Shown here piece by piece: positions 7,849 to 17,545 of a DNA stretch of 43,061 bases. The notes below the pieces were generated by a model, which ran no database searches, was not told where the DNA came from, and worked only from the letters and a program-made list of their open reading frames with translations. The stretch is from assembly GCA_903926605.1 (NCBI GenBank), contig CAIYJV010000219.1, positions 1-43,061 of the forward strand, in the 5' to 3' direction. The DNA is from an uncultured Bacteroidota bacterium (lineage in GTDB: Bacteria; Bacteroidota; Bacteroidia; Chitinophagales; Chitinophagaceae). Position 1 is the stretch's first letter, and the number at the start of each line of letters is the position of its first letter. A program made the position numbers and the translations under genes.

Positions 7849-10290
7849 TTACGCCGGATCCACATCAAACACTATACTCAATGCCGACTTACCTTTCCGG
7901 GAAAGAATAAGTTGCTTTTGCTCGCGCAGCAGGTCTTTAATGCGGTCGAGGACCTTGGGGTCTCTGGGACATTTGATCCATATTTCGTGGATGAACTGGT
8001 TGCGGACGCGTTGCACAACCGCCGGGCCGGGACCCTGAACCACGATCTCTTTTTGTTGCTGTAATACGGTAGCCATCTCCTGCGCGCCGGCAATGGCACG
8101 GGCCTCGTCCACATGGCGAAAGGAAATTTTTATGAGTCGAGAAAAAGGCGGATAACCAAATTGTTCCCTGTACTTTATCTCGTGTCGATAGAAGGCTTGT
8201 ATATCATGGTCTTTGACCCATTGCAACACGGGATGCTGCATATTGTAGGCCTGTATAAGCACAAGACCGCGACCATCCGCCCGACCGGCACGACCACTGA
8301 CCTGCTCCATTAGCTGAAACGCTCTTTCATTGACCCTGAAATCGGGGAATCCAAGTATGCTGTCGGCACTCAGGATACCGACCAGTGAAACGCCTGCCAG
8401 GTCCAGCCCCTTTACCACCATTTGGGTACCTACCAGCACATCTATTTTTCCTTTTTCCAGTTTATCCAGCAATTCGGGCATACTGTTTTTGGCACGCATG
8501 CTGTCCACATCCATTCGGGCCACACGGGCCTTGGGAAATATGGACTGCACCTCTTCTTCAATTTTTTCTGTACCGAAACTGCGCGCAGCAAAACGATTGT
8601 GTCCGCAAGCAGGACAGGTATTAATGATGGCCGCCCGCTGGCCGCAATAGTGGCAATGAAGCTTATCGGTGCTTTTGTGGTAAGTAAGCGATACCGAACA
8701 GTTGGTGCATTGTGGCACCCAGCCACACGATGTACACATCATAAAGGGTGTGTAGCCCCGTTTGTTCTGAAACAGGATCACCTGCTTGCCATTGTTCATA
8801 GCCTGCTCCATAGCATACTGAAGGGCGGGTGTAAGAATGCGGGCGCCCTGAGTCTTCGTAACCTCTTGTGTGCGGGCATTCACCACTTCTATCTGCGGCA
8901 TCTGCACGCCGAGGTAGCGCTCCTTCAACGACACATAGGCATAGCGTGCCTGCTGCACATTGTAAAGAGTCTCTACAGATGGTGTGGCAGAACCCAGAAT
9001 AACCCGGGCATCGAACAGGGACGCAAGATAAATAGCTGTGTCGCGCGCATGATAACGGGGTGCCGGATCGCGCTGTTTGTATGATGTATCATGTTCTTCG
9101 TCCACAATGAGCAAACCGAGATCACGGTAGGGCAACCATAAAACAGATCGCGGGCCTACAACCACATTGTACTTGCCAGACTGCACTTTCTCCCAAATTT
9201 CCACCCGCTCATTGTTGGTAAAGTGGGAATGATACACCCCGAGCTTGTCGCCAAAATAGGCGTGCAAACGGCTTACAAGTTGTGTGGTGAGACCGATCTC
9301 CGGTACCATGAGCACGGCGGTACGCCCTTCGGCAATGCACTGCCGTATTTTGTGAATATATAATAATGTTTTGCCGCTTCCGGTGACGCCATGCAGCAAG
9401 GTGACCTGCTTTTTCCCAAGTCCGGTTTCGAGCTCGTCCCATGCGGTTTGTTGGGCGGGTGTAAACACTACTTCCTTTTTTTGCGCCACGTCTTCCCGGA
9501 AAATCCGATCCACATTTACTTCCTCTATCCCGAACACGCCTTTTTCCACAAGTGCTTTCAACTGGGCATGTGTAGCCTGCGCACGGTCGAGCAATGCGGC
9601 CTGTTTTACAAAACCTTCCTTCTGATCTATCTCTATCCACGCCATGATGACCGATAATTGGCGCGGGGCGCGCTCCAGTTCCCGGAACAAAGCGATCATG
9701 GCCGGTTCATGCCGCAGCGAATCGTTCAGGCGCACCACTTTTTCCTTTCTGGGTTTGTAGGTTGCCTCGAGCGCATCGTTTATCCAGACCACTTCCTGCT
9801 CCAGCAGTTCGTTCAGTATGGCAGCCACGTGCTGCAGTCCTGCTATCTCTTTCAGTTCTGACATAGTCAGCGCCTTGCGCAATACCAGCGCATCCACAAC
9901 TGCCCAGGCCCTGTCCGACCACTCATACACTACGTCCTCACTACCCACCCACTCTATTCGGGTTTCAGACATCAGCTTAAGGTGCGCTGGCAACGCAGCC
10001 TGCATCACCTCGCCCGGTCCGGCCAGGTAATATTTGGCTACCCAACGCCACAGTTTCAGCTGTACCTCATTTACTATGGGTAGCTGATCTATAACAGCCC
10101 TTATCGGTTTTACCTGATATTGTTCGGGCTTGAAATTGTGAAGTGAGTCCACAATGCCCGCATACAACTTATTCTTACCAAGGGCCACTTCTACCCTCAT
10201 GCCGGGCCGTATACGATCCTCCATACCAGATGGCACACCATAGGTGAGCATCTGGGGCAGGTTGAGCGGAAGGATAATATCGGCGAACAT
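7849..10290 (-). CDS. priA: Primosomal protein N' (replication restart helicase PriA)
   Basis: An 813-residue superfamily 2 DNA helicase that recognises stalled forks and reloads the replicative helicase. The N-terminal 3' DNA-binding domain (about 1-105) is followed by a winged-helix region, Walker A GVTGSGKT at 301-308, Walker B DEEH at 397-400 with the aromatic-rich loop DTSYKQRDPAPRYHARD, and the zinc-binding insert with CTSC, CTNC, CHYC and CPAC pairs at about 515-570. The later helicase motifs (VGTQMVVKGLD, QVSGRAGR) are intact. Length is close to other Bacteroidota PriA proteins. It lies 81 bases downstream of uvrA on the same strand, so co-transcription is possible, putting two genome-maintenance genes together. 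Confidence 0.97.
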   Translation of the reverse strand: MFADIILPLNLPQMLTYGVPSGMEDRIRPGMRVEVALGKNKLYAGIVDSLHNFKPEQYQVKPIRAVIDQLPIVNEVQLKLWRWVAKYYLAGPGEVMQAALPAHLKLMSETRIEWVGSEDVVYEWSDRAWAVVDALVLRKALTMSELKEIAGLQHVAAILNELLEQEVVWINDALEATYKPRKEKVVRLNDSLRHEPAMIALFRELERAPRQLSVIMAWIEIDQKEGFVKQAALLDRAQATHAQLKALVEKGVFGIEEVNVDRIFREDVAQKKEVVFTPAQQTAWDELETGLGKKQVTLLHGVTGSGKTLLYIHKIRQCIAEGRTAVLMVPEIGLTTQLVSRLHAYFGDKLGVYHSHFTNNERVEIWEKVQSGKYNVVVGPRSVLWLPYRDLGLLIVDEEHDTSYKQRDPAPRYHARDTAIYLASLFDARVILGSATPSVETLYNVQQARYAYVSLKERYLGVQMPQIEVVNARTQEVTKTQGARILTPALQYAMEQAMNNGKQVILFQNKRGYTPFMMCTSCGWVPQCTNCSVSLTYHKSTDKLHCHYCGQRAAIINTCPACGHNRFAARSFGTEKIEEEVQSIFPKARVARMDVDSMRAKNSMPELLDKLEKGKIDVLVGTQMVVKGLDLAGVSLVGILSADSILGFPDFRVNERAFQLMEQVSGRAGRADGRGLVLIQAYNMQHPVLQWVKDHDIQAFYRHEIKYREQFGYPPFSRLIKISFRHVDEARAIAGAQEMATVLQQQKEIVVQGPGPAVVQRVRNQFIHEIWIKCPRDPKVLDRIKDLLREQKQLILSRKGKSALSIVFDVDPA

Positions 10291-10371
10291 TATTGCAAGG
10301 TAAAAAAGGTTGATGAATTGATGCCGGGCGAAAAGGGATGCTTAAACAAGCACCACTCCACCCTCTCCAGA

Positions 10372-13239
10372 TCAGATGTACTTGCCGGTATAACTGTTTT
10401 TCACGGAGTGCAACCCACCAGGTTCGCCCTCGTAAAGAAGATAACCACCTTCGTCACCTCCTTCCGGGCCCAGATCTATAACCCAGTCCGCGCAACGAAT
10501 GACATCGGTATTATGCTCAATGACGAGTACAGAATGGCCTTGTTCAATGAGTGCATTGAACGAATCCAGCAACTTGTTGATGTCGTGCATGTGCAGACCT
10601 GTCGTTGGTTCGTCGAAAATAAACAGCACCTTTTCCTTCGCAGCATTCTTTCCTTTGTCCAGGAATGAGGCCAGTTTCACCCGTTGTGCTTCTCCCCCAC
10701 TCAGGGTATCGCTGCTCTGGCCCAGCTTGATATAACCAAGGCCCACATCATGCAAGGGCTGTAGTGCCCGCGCCAGTCGTTTTTCTTCTTCAAAAAAAGC
10801 AATGGCTTCGTCTACACTGAGGTTAAGGATGTCGTAAATATTTTTACCCTTGTATTTTACCTCCAGCACCTCGTCTTTAAAACGCCTGCCCTTGCAGGAT
10901 TCACATAACAAATGCACGTTGGCCAGGAACTGCATTTCCACCACCACTTCACCCTCTCCCTTGCAAGTATCGCAACGACCACCATCGGTGTTGAATGAAA
11001 AGTGTTTTTCTTCAAATCCATTGATCTTCGACAGCTGTTGTTTTGCATAGAGTTTCCGGATCTCGTCGTATGCCTTGATATAGGTCACAGGATTGCTCCT
11101 GGAAGATTTACCGATCGGGTTCTGGTCTACCATCTCTATGTGGGCGATATTGCCGAAGTCGCCTTCCATAGACCTGAATTGTCCGGGACGGTCGGCACCT
11201 TCGCCATAATGTTTCATCAATGCAGGGTAAAGCGTTTGTTTTATCAGCGTGGTTTTGCCACTGCCGCTCACGCCGGTCACTACACACAACACATTGAGCG
11301 GAATAGTCACGTCTACATTCTTGAGGTTGTTCTGACGACAGCCCGTGATCCGGATAGTGCCGGTGGGCTTGCGTAGAATGGACGGAGGTTTGATGCTTAG
11401 TACCCCAGCCAGATATTTCCCGGTCAGGCTTTTCGGATTAGCCATTAGTTCGGCACAAGTGCCCGTAGCTACTACTTCCCCGCCCTGATGACTGGCCAGC
11501 GGCCCCATATCTATGATATGGTCAGCTTCGCGCATCATGAGTTCGTCATGTTCTACGACCACAACCGTATTGCCCAGATCACGCAACGACTTTAGTACAG
11601 AAATAAGCCGCTCCGTATCCCGCGTATGCAGGCCAATACTGGGTTCGTCGAGAATGTATAAAGAATCAGTAAGATTGCTGCCCAGGAACCTTGTGAGCTG
11701 AATTCGCTGACTTTCGCCACCGGAAAGCGTATTGGCCTGACGATTGAGCGTGAGGTAGCCGAGACCCACATCCAGCAATGTTTTCATACGCTGGTTTATC
11801 TCCAGCATTATCCTTTTACTAACAGCCTGGTCGTGTTCGGAAAGCTGCAGATTTTGTATTCTTTCATTTAGCTTTTCAGCAGGCATGCCGAGCAAATCGG
11901 CCATGCTCAATCCATCCACCTGCACATAAAGGGCCTCCTTGCGCAGGCGCGAACCACCGCAATCGGGACACTGAGTGCGTCCACGATAACGAGCCTGCAT
12001 AATACGGTACTGTATCTTGTAGAGGTTTTGCTCCACCATCCCAAAGAAATCACGGATACCGTTCACCTTGTCATTCCCATCCCACAAGAGCTTGTATTCT
12101 TTTTTGGTGAGTTCCGCGATAGGCTTGTGAATGGGAAAATCGTACTTAGAAGCGCTACGGATAAAAGCCTGTTGCCACTCGCTCATTTTTTCGCCCTTCC
12201 AGCATACCACGGCACCTTCGTAAACACTCAGGTTTTTGTCGGGTATCACCAGGTCTTCGTCAATGCCCAAAACCTGTCCAAAGCCTTCACACTTCGGGCA
12301 TGCCCCGTAGGGGTTATTGAACGAAAACAGATTGGGAACCGGCTCGTCAAACACAATTCCGTCGGCTTCAAATCTATTGTTGAAAATCCTTATCTCAGCC
12401 CCGTTTATTTCTACATGGCATTCGCCGTCACTTTCATAATAAGCCGCCTGAATACTGTCTGCAAGCCGGTGCAGATCGTCCTCGGAAAAGGGCTTCTTGA
12501 CCACAATCCGGTCTATGAGTAAGTTGATGCGGTATTCGCCTGTGTTCACCCTACCCTCCAGCACCTCTTCTATGCGAATGGGTTTTTCGTCCACACCGGG
12601 AACATAGATGCGGCTAAAGCCCTTGTGCATCAGGATGTTCAGTTCTTCCTCCGTGCTCCGGCTGTAGCGGGTCACCAATGGTACGACAAACTGCACCCTT
12701 GTTCCAGCGTCCAGCGACTGAACAAAGTCTACCACGTCGGATATGGTGTCTTTTTTTACTTCCGCACCGCTGACGGGCGAGTAAGTTTTACCTATACGGG
12801 CGTAGAGCAAGCGTAGATAATCATATATCTCCGTCATGCTGCCCACTGTGCTCCGCGGCGTGCGCGTGGTCACTTTCTGCTCTATGGCTATAGCCGGACA
12901 TATTCCACGTATATAGTCCACATCGGGTTTGTCCATCCTCATCAGGAACTGACGCGCGTAAGAACTAAGACTCTCAGCGTACCGGCGCTGTCCCTCCGCG
13001 AAAAGCGTATCCAGTGTAAGTGAACTTTTACCCGATCCACTTACGCCTGTTACTACCACAAATTTGTTGCGCGGTATGGACACATCCACATTCTTCAGAT
13101 TGTGCATACGCGCACCCTTGATAAAAATATCATCATGTGTGGCTACCACAGGCGCAGTTTCGGCAACCGGTTTTTCAATCACAGGTTCTTTTGCCTTTTT
13201 TCCCGATACCTTTTTTGTCACTTTTATTTTCTCAGCCAT
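10372..13239 (-). CDS. uvrA: Excinuclease ABC subunit A (UvrA), Bacteroidota paralogue type
   Basis: A 955-residue damage-recognition ATPase of nucleotide excision repair. It has two ABC ATPase halves: Walker A GVSGSGKSS at 65-73 and GVSGSGKTT in the second half, with signatures TLSGGESQRI and TLSGGEAQRV. The C-terminal zinc finger (CDTCKGEG and CESCKGRR) and the central CPKC/CPDC pairs are present, but the extra CxxC pair that E. coli UvrA carries before FSFNNPYGACPKC is missing. Residues 1-35 form a Lys/Pro/Val-rich extension before the conserved FIKGARMHNLKNVDV. I chose ATG 13239 because the longer frame begins with TTG at 13275 inside the promoter. It is the type of second UvrA often seen in this phylum. 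Confidence 0.95.
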   Translation of the reverse strand: MAEKIKVTKKVSGKKAKEPVIEKPVAETAPVVATHDDIFIKGARMHNLKNVDVSIPRNKFVVVTGVSGSGKSSLTLDTLFAEGQRRYAESLSSYARQFLMRMDKPDVDYIRGICPAIAIEQKVTTRTPRSTVGSMTEIYDYLRLLYARIGKTYSPVSGAEVKKDTISDVVDFVQSLDAGTRVQFVVPLVTRYSRSTEEELNILMHKGFSRIYVPGVDEKPIRIEEVLEGRVNTGEYRINLLIDRIVVKKPFSEDDLHRLADSIQAAYYESDGECHVEINGAEIRIFNNRFEADGIVFDEPVPNLFSFNNPYGACPKCEGFGQVLGIDEDLVIPDKNLSVYEGAVVCWKGEKMSEWQQAFIRSASKYDFPIHKPIAELTKKEYKLLWDGNDKVNGIRDFFGMVEQNLYKIQYRIMQARYRGRTQCPDCGGSRLRKEALYVQVDGLSMADLLGMPAEKLNERIQNLQLSEHDQAVSKRIMLEINQRMKTLLDVGLGYLTLNRQANTLSGGESQRIQLTRFLGSNLTDSLYILDEPSIGLHTRDTERLISVLKSLRDLGNTVVVVEHDELMMREADHIIDMGPLASHQGGEVVATGTCAELMANPKSLTGKYLAGVLSIKPPSILRKPTGTIRITGCRQNNLKNVDVTIPLNVLCVVTGVSGSGKTTLIKQTLYPALMKHYGEGADRPGQFRSMEGDFGNIAHIEMVDQNPIGKSSRSNPVTYIKAYDEIRKLYAKQQLSKINGFEEKHFSFNTDGGRCDTCKGEGEVVVEMQFLANVHLLCESCKGRRFKDEVLEVKYKGKNIYDILNLSVDEAIAFFEEEKRLARALQPLHDVGLGYIKLGQSSDTLSGGEAQRVKLASFLDKGKNAAKEKVLFIFDEPTTGLHMHDINKLLDSFNALIEQGHSVLVIEHNTDVIRCADWVIDLGPEGGDEGGYLLYEGEPGGLHSVKNSYTGKYI

Positions 13240-13248
13240 AAAGCATTG

Positions 13249-13275
13249 CAAATTTAAGGGATTGAAGGTGAGCAA
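13249..13275 (-). promoter_or_regulatory. uvrA promoter (TTG, 16 bases, TAAATTTG)
   Basis: On the minus strand a -33 TTG at 13273-13275 and an exact -7 TAAATTTG at 13249-13256 are 16 bases apart. Transcription should start near 13243, only about four bases before the ATG at 13239, so the message would be almost leaderless. Confidence 0.6.
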
Positions 13276-13402
13276 GCGCTTTGTTGGTCTGCAAGGTGCT
13301 TCATAAAAACCCGATCGTCAAAAGCAGCCCTGACCAATCAATAATTCGGTGTTAAACCGTCAGGAATTAAGCATGATAATTTCCGTTTATCCGTAGGATT
13401 AG

Positions 13403-13410
13403 TATATTTG
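13403..13410 (+). promoter_or_regulatory. sppA promoter -7 element (TATATTTG)
   Basis: Exact TAnnTTTG match ending 20 bases before the sppA ATG, giving a leader of about 15 bases. Together with the uvrA promoter it makes the 191-base gap a divergent promoter region. Confidence 0.55.
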
Positions 13411-13430
13411 CGACACATAATATCTCGTAT

Positions 13431-15209
13431 ATGAAAGAGTTTTTTAAGATGTTTTTCGCCTCGATACTTGCCATGGTCATAGGCGGCATAATCCTGATTT
13501 TTATTTTTGTGGGCATTCTGGCCGGCGTCGCCAAATCGGTGACAGATAAAGACAACAAAGCTGTGAGCGGCGACGTGCTGATGATAGACCTCACCCATAA
13601 GATACACGAAACAGGTGCTTCCAATCCGTTTGCGGCTTTTAGTGATGATTCACCCAACGAGCCGGGATTGTATGACCTCATGAAAGCGATCTCCCGTGCG
13701 AAAACCGATGGTGCGATCAAGGGTATTTTCTTAAAACTGGGTCCCACACCCAACGGATGGGCCACGTTGCAGCAGCTGAGACTGGCTCTGGAAGATTTCC
13801 GGACGTCTAAAAAGTTCATTTATGCCTACGGCGAACAGATACCCCAAAACACCTACTTCGTGGCAAGCGCAGCGGACAGTATCTATTTGAATCCCCTTGG
13901 CAGCATTGAACTGAAGGGCTTTGCGACCGTAATGGCCTATTTCAAGGGCACGCTGGAAAAACTGGACTTGCAGCCGGAAATTTTCTACGCAGGTAAATTC
14001 AAAAGTGCGACCGAACCATTTCGTGCAGACCGCATAAGCGACCCCAACCGTGAACAGATAAAAGCACTGCAGGGTGGCCTTTGGGATCAGTTTCTTACAG
14101 CTGCATCTATGTACATGAATTGTGAGCGCAATATAGTGAGCCGGCTGGCCGAGACCGGCGCGATCCAGTTTCCGCAGGATGCCCTGAAGAACAGGATGGT
14201 GGCGGATCTGCTTTATTCAGATCAGGTAGAAAAGAGGCTCCAGGCCAAAACCGGTCAACATGGAAATGACGCGATCAAGTTTGTGCCGGTAGAAGATTAT
14301 GCCGCTGCCCAGAAAAAAGAGAGCAAGTACGGCAACAATCAGGTAGCGATACTGGTAGCCGAGGGAAACATAGTAGACGGCGAACAATCTAACGACAGGG
14401 AAATAGCCAGCAAAACGCTGTGCGAACAGATACGCAAGCTGCGCAACGACGACAAAGTAAAGGCTGTGGTGCTCAGGGTCAATTCGCCGGGAGGAAGCGC
14501 TTTGGCATCTGAAGTGATACTGAGGGAACTGACGTTGCTGAAACAAAAGAAACACCTTGTAGTTTCTATGGGTGATTATGCGGCTTCGGGCGGTTATTTT
14601 ATTTCCAGCCTTGCAGACAGTATTTTCGCGCTGCCCAATACTATTACCGGAAGCATAGGCGTCTTCAGCATGATGTTTAACATTGGCCCCCTGATGCACA
14701 ACAAACTGGGTGTCACTTTCGACGAGGTTAAAAATGCGCCCTATGCCGATCTTCCTTCAGCCGTAAGGCCGCTCACAGCAGACGAAGGCAAGAGAATGCA
14801 GAACTCGGTAGACACCATTTACAGCATCTTCAAAAGGCATGTAGCCAACGGCAGGAATATGAGCCTGGCCAAGGTAGACGACATTGCACAGGGACGTGTA
14901 TGGACCGGAACCGATGCCCTGAAAATAGGACTGGTTGACGGTCTTGGCGGATTGGGCCGTGCCTTGAAAAGCGCCGCTGCTTTGGCAAAAGTGTCAGACT
15001 ACAAAGTCGTGGTATATCCCGAACCCGTGGACAAGCTCAACGCACTGATGCGCAAGATCAAGTCTAATTCTGCATCGTCTGAAGTGATGAAGACTGCACT
15101 GAAGGAAGAATTGGGCGACCAGTACATTTGGCTGGAAAGACTACAGGACTATCGTAAAATAAATGGCAAAACCATGATGGAAATGCCGTTCGCACTACGG
15201 ATAAATTAA
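13431..15209 (+). CDS. sppA: Signal peptide peptidase SppA (67K type)
   Basis: A 592-residue membrane-anchored serine protease that degrades cleaved signal peptides. One N-terminal membrane segment spans about residues 9-33 (SILAMVIGGIILIFIFVGIL). Two S49 domains follow. The catalytic dyad is recognisable: Lys191 in FYAGKFKSATEPF of the first domain and Ser386 in GDYAASGGYFIS of the second, matching the Lys/Ser pair of E. coli SppA. VNSPGGSALASE at 350-361 forms the substrate-binding strand and loop. Length matches the double-domain family (about 600). It starts a three-gene run with cdd and nupC (gaps of 60 and 33 bases). Confidence 0.95.
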   Translation: MKEFFKMFFASILAMVIGGIILIFIFVGILAGVAKSVTDKDNKAVSGDVLMIDLTHKIHETGASNPFAAFSDDSPNEPGLYDLMKAISRAKTDGAIKGIFLKLGPTPNGWATLQQLRLALEDFRTSKKFIYAYGEQIPQNTYFVASAADSIYLNPLGSIELKGFATVMAYFKGTLEKLDLQPEIFYAGKFKSATEPFRADRISDPNREQIKALQGGLWDQFLTAASMYMNCERNIVSRLAETGAIQFPQDALKNRMVADLLYSDQVEKRLQAKTGQHGNDAIKFVPVEDYAAAQKKESKYGNNQVAILVAEGNIVDGEQSNDREIASKTLCEQIRKLRNDDKVKAVVLRVNSPGGSALASEVILRELTLLKQKKHLVVSMGDYAASGGYFISSLADSIFALPNTITGSIGVFSMMFNIGPLMHNKLGVTFDEVKNAPYADLPSAVRPLTADEGKRMQNSVDTIYSIFKRHVANGRNMSLAKVDDIAQGRVWTGTDALKIGLVDGLGGLGRALKSAAALAKVSDYKVVVYPEPVDKLNALMRKIKSNSASSEVMKTALKEELGDQYIWLERLQDYRKINGKTMMEMPFALRIN

Positions 15210-15269
15210 TCTTTTCACAACAGCCAGTTGGCTATTTTACCGGTTTCGCCCCGGCAGACGCAAAACGAT

Positions 15270-15674
15270 ATGAAGTATCTTTCAGAAGTACATGCCGCCG
15301 ACCTGATGGAACAGGCCAAGGTTGCCAGCCTTTATACTTATTCCCCTTACTCGCATTTTGCGGTTGGGGCAGCGCTGCTTACAAAAGATGGAAAAGTCTA
15401 TACCGGAGCCAATTTGGAAAACGCTTCGTACGGACTCACTATTTGCGCCGAACGTACGGCAATTGGCCACGCAAGGGCTGCCGGAGCAGGCCCGATCGTG
15501 GCCATTGCCGTTTGGTCTGCTGGCGAGAGCCTGTCGCCATGTGGCGCATGCAGACAGTTTATTCTGGAATTCGGCAGGGACATTGTGGTCGTATTTAAGG
15601 ACCGGGGTCAAAACATCCAAAAGACCGCAGGAGAACTACTACCCTTCGCTTTCGACGAATCTGATTTAATTTAA
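15270..15674 (+). CDS. cdd: Cytidine deaminase
   Basis: A 134-residue homotetrameric-type cytidine deaminase converting cytidine and deoxycytidine to uridine forms in pyrimidine salvage. The zinc and catalytic motif is TICAERTAI (Cys59, Glu61) and the second is PCGACRQ (Cys91, Cys94). FAVGAALLTKDGKVYTGANLENASYG is the family's N-terminal landmark. I place the start at ATG 15270: a longer frame from TTG 15228 adds 14 residues not expected in this compact family. It is followed 33 bases later by a nucleoside transporter, which suggests coordinated uptake and deamination. Confidence 0.94.
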   Translation: MKYLSEVHAADLMEQAKVASLYTYSPYSHFAVGAALLTKDGKVYTGANLENASYGLTICAERTAIGHARAAGAGPIVAIAVWSAGESLSPCGACRQFILEFGRDIVVVFKDRGQNIQKTAGELLPFAFDESDLI

Positions 15675-15707
15675 AATCCTACCTTAGAACTTTAACGGCA
15701 TAATCTG

Positions 15708-16940
15708 ATGGAACGACTCACGGGACTTTTGGGCATAATTCTGATACTGGGTTTAGCATATCTGGTATCTAACAACAAGAAAAAGATAAACCTGCGCCTT
15801 GTGCTTAGCGGGCTTGGTTTGCAGGTACTCATTGCAGTGCTGGTTTTGAAAATTCCGGTTGTAAATGGCTTTTTTCAGTTTCTGGGCCGGGGTATGCAGA
15901 AACTGGAAGGATTTGCTAAAGAGGGAGCTGGATTTGTATATGGCGGACTTGGTGCTTTCGACCATACAGGTGTGGTTCGCAATTATGGGTCAGCGCCTGT
16001 ATTTGTGTTCGCATTCAACATCACCGCTACCATAATACTGGTGTGCATTCTGGTGGCCATTCTCTACCACTTCAGGATCATGCAGCTTATCGTATCTGTG
16101 GTAGCCAGAGCCATGAATTTTGTAATGCGCGTGAGCGGCGCAGAAGCATTGAGCAATGTAGCCAGTGCATTTGTGGGACAGGTAGAGGCACAGGTAATGA
16201 TAAGGGGCTATCTGCCCACTATGACGAACAGTGAATTGCTGGCCTCCATGAGCGGAAGCCTGGCCTGCATAGCGGGCGGTATCCTTATAGTTTATGCCAA
16301 TATGGGAGCCAGGCCGGACTACCTGATCGCAGCAAGCCTGATGGCTGCGCCCGGAGCGCTCGTGATCTCGAAAATCGTTTTTCCTGAGACAGAAGTATCC
16401 GCTACGATGGGCAAGGTGAAGCTGGACGTAAAAAGTAACTACACCAACCTGATCGATGCCATCTCGCACGGTGCTGCCGACGGTTTTAAGATCTCTATGA
16501 ACGTTATTGCCATGCTGATGGGTTTTATCGCACTGATCGCAATGGTCAACTGGATGCTGGGGCATATGTATCACGGTTTATCGCTCGATTTTATTTTCGG
16601 CAAGCTGTTTTATCCTTTTGCCTGGACCATGGGTGTACCGTTGCAGGATGTAAACAATGCCGCTACGCTATTAGGCCAGAAGTTGACCATAAACGAATTT
16701 GTGGCTTTTAAGAGTCTCACTACACAGGCAGTACCTGTCGTGACCCCGAAGGGACTGGTGATCATCACGATCGCAATTTGCGGTTTCGCAAACTTTTCAA
16801 GCGTGGGCATGCAGATTGGTGGCATAGGCGCTTTGGCACCCGAACGCAGGGTGGATCTGGCCAAATTAGGAATGCGGGCGCTGTTCTGCGGCACACTGGC
16901 CTCCTATCTTTCAGCTACTATAGCGGGTATACTCATGTAG
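15708..16940 (+). CDS. nupC: Concentrative nucleoside transporter, NupC/CNT family
   Basis: A 410-residue inner-membrane transporter that imports nucleosides with a cation gradient. Hydrophobic segments fill most of the protein. Family signatures include FVFAFNITATIILVCILVAI, the gate region with GQVEAQVMIRGYL and LLASMSGSLACIAGGIL, and the C-terminal NFSSVGMQIGGIGAL. Length is normal. It follows cdd in the same direction, so imported cytidine could be deaminated at once. Ends 67 bases before the convergent XRE gene. Confidence 0.95.
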   Translation: MERLTGLLGIILILGLAYLVSNNKKKINLRLVLSGLGLQVLIAVLVLKIPVVNGFFQFLGRGMQKLEGFAKEGAGFVYGGLGAFDHTGVVRNYGSAPVFVFAFNITATIILVCILVAILYHFRIMQLIVSVVARAMNFVMRVSGAEALSNVASAFVGQVEAQVMIRGYLPTMTNSELLASMSGSLACIAGGILIVYANMGARPDYLIAASLMAAPGALVISKIVFPETEVSATMGKVKLDVKSNYTNLIDAISHGAADGFKISMNVIAMLMGFIALIAMVNWMLGHMYHGLSLDFIFGKLFYPFAWTMGVPLQDVNNAATLLGQKLTINEFVAFKSLTTQAVPVVTPKGLVIITIAICGFANFSSVGMQIGGIGALAPERRVDLAKLGMRALFCGTLASYLSATIAGILM

Positions 16941-16947
16941 CCCGGGC

Positions 16948-16981
16948 AAAAAAATACCGGATCACCTGAAAAGGGACCCGG
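16948..16981 (-). terminator. Terminator of the XRE regulator gene
   Basis: Minus-strand stem CCGGGTC/GATCCGG (16975-16981 with 16957-16963; one mismatch) followed by A and seven T (complement of 16948-16954). It lies 27 bases after the regulator's stop codon and also separates it from convergent nupC. Confidence 0.65.
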
Positions 16982-17007
16982 CATATTATTCAAAAACAAA
17001 AAAGTTA

Positions 17008-17322
17008 CTACGCTGTTACGAGCGCAAGATGCTCTGAACTTACCATTTGTAGCGCAAGGCTCTTGATGGACGGATACACAAGTTCATACACACCTTTTTT
17101 ACTGGGTGGCACATCAGCTTCCTGCATGGCCACAATATATATGACCGACTCTGGAATATCCAGTACAGTGCAAACCTTGTTTATGGTTCGCTGGCTCGGT
17201 CTTTTTACACCTGTCTCAATTTGTGACAACGAAGTTTGAGACAACTCACACCTTTCCGCCAATTCATATTGGGTAATGGAAAGTTTTTTTCTGATCGCTT
17301 TAATTGCTAGACCTATGTTCAT
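17008..17322 (-). CDS. XRE-family helix-turn-helix regulator
   Basis: A 104-residue DNA-binding protein. Residues 5-60 form a Cro/C1-type HTH: LAIKAIRKKLSITQYELAER, then LSQTSLSQIETGVKRPSQRT as the recognition part and INKVCTVLDIP. The last 35 residues may mediate dimerisation. Its target is unknown. It lies 223 bases downstream of the CHAT-like gene on the same strand. That gap is AT-rich and holds no exact TAnnTTTG element or other gene, so co-expression with the CHAT-like gene is possible but not shown. Confidence 0.88.
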   Translation of the reverse strand: MNIGLAIKAIRKKLSITQYELAERCELSQTSLSQIETGVKRPSQRTINKVCTVLDIPESVIYIVAMQEADVPPSKKGVYELVYPSIKSLALQMVSSEHLALVTA

Positions 17323-17545
17323 ATTTTTTGATTTATTTTATAAATAAATACCTACTTTTATCAAATACGTAATTCCTCAAAAGCCTTTATATTAAGTAAG
17401 ACGGTGAAAAAGGTGAAAACGTTTGGTAACTGGATTAAATAGGGATTAAATTTTTATTTTTATAAAATAGAAACTAACAAAATATGGGCACCTGGTTAAA
17501 TTTTTCAAATTTTGGCTGGCAGCAGATCAAGCCAAACCGGAGCGA

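Noticed and set aside
17323-17545. AT-rich gap between XRE and CHAT-like genes as a small RNA or phage relic
   Set aside because: No hairpin with T-run, no exact promoter element and no open frame of note.
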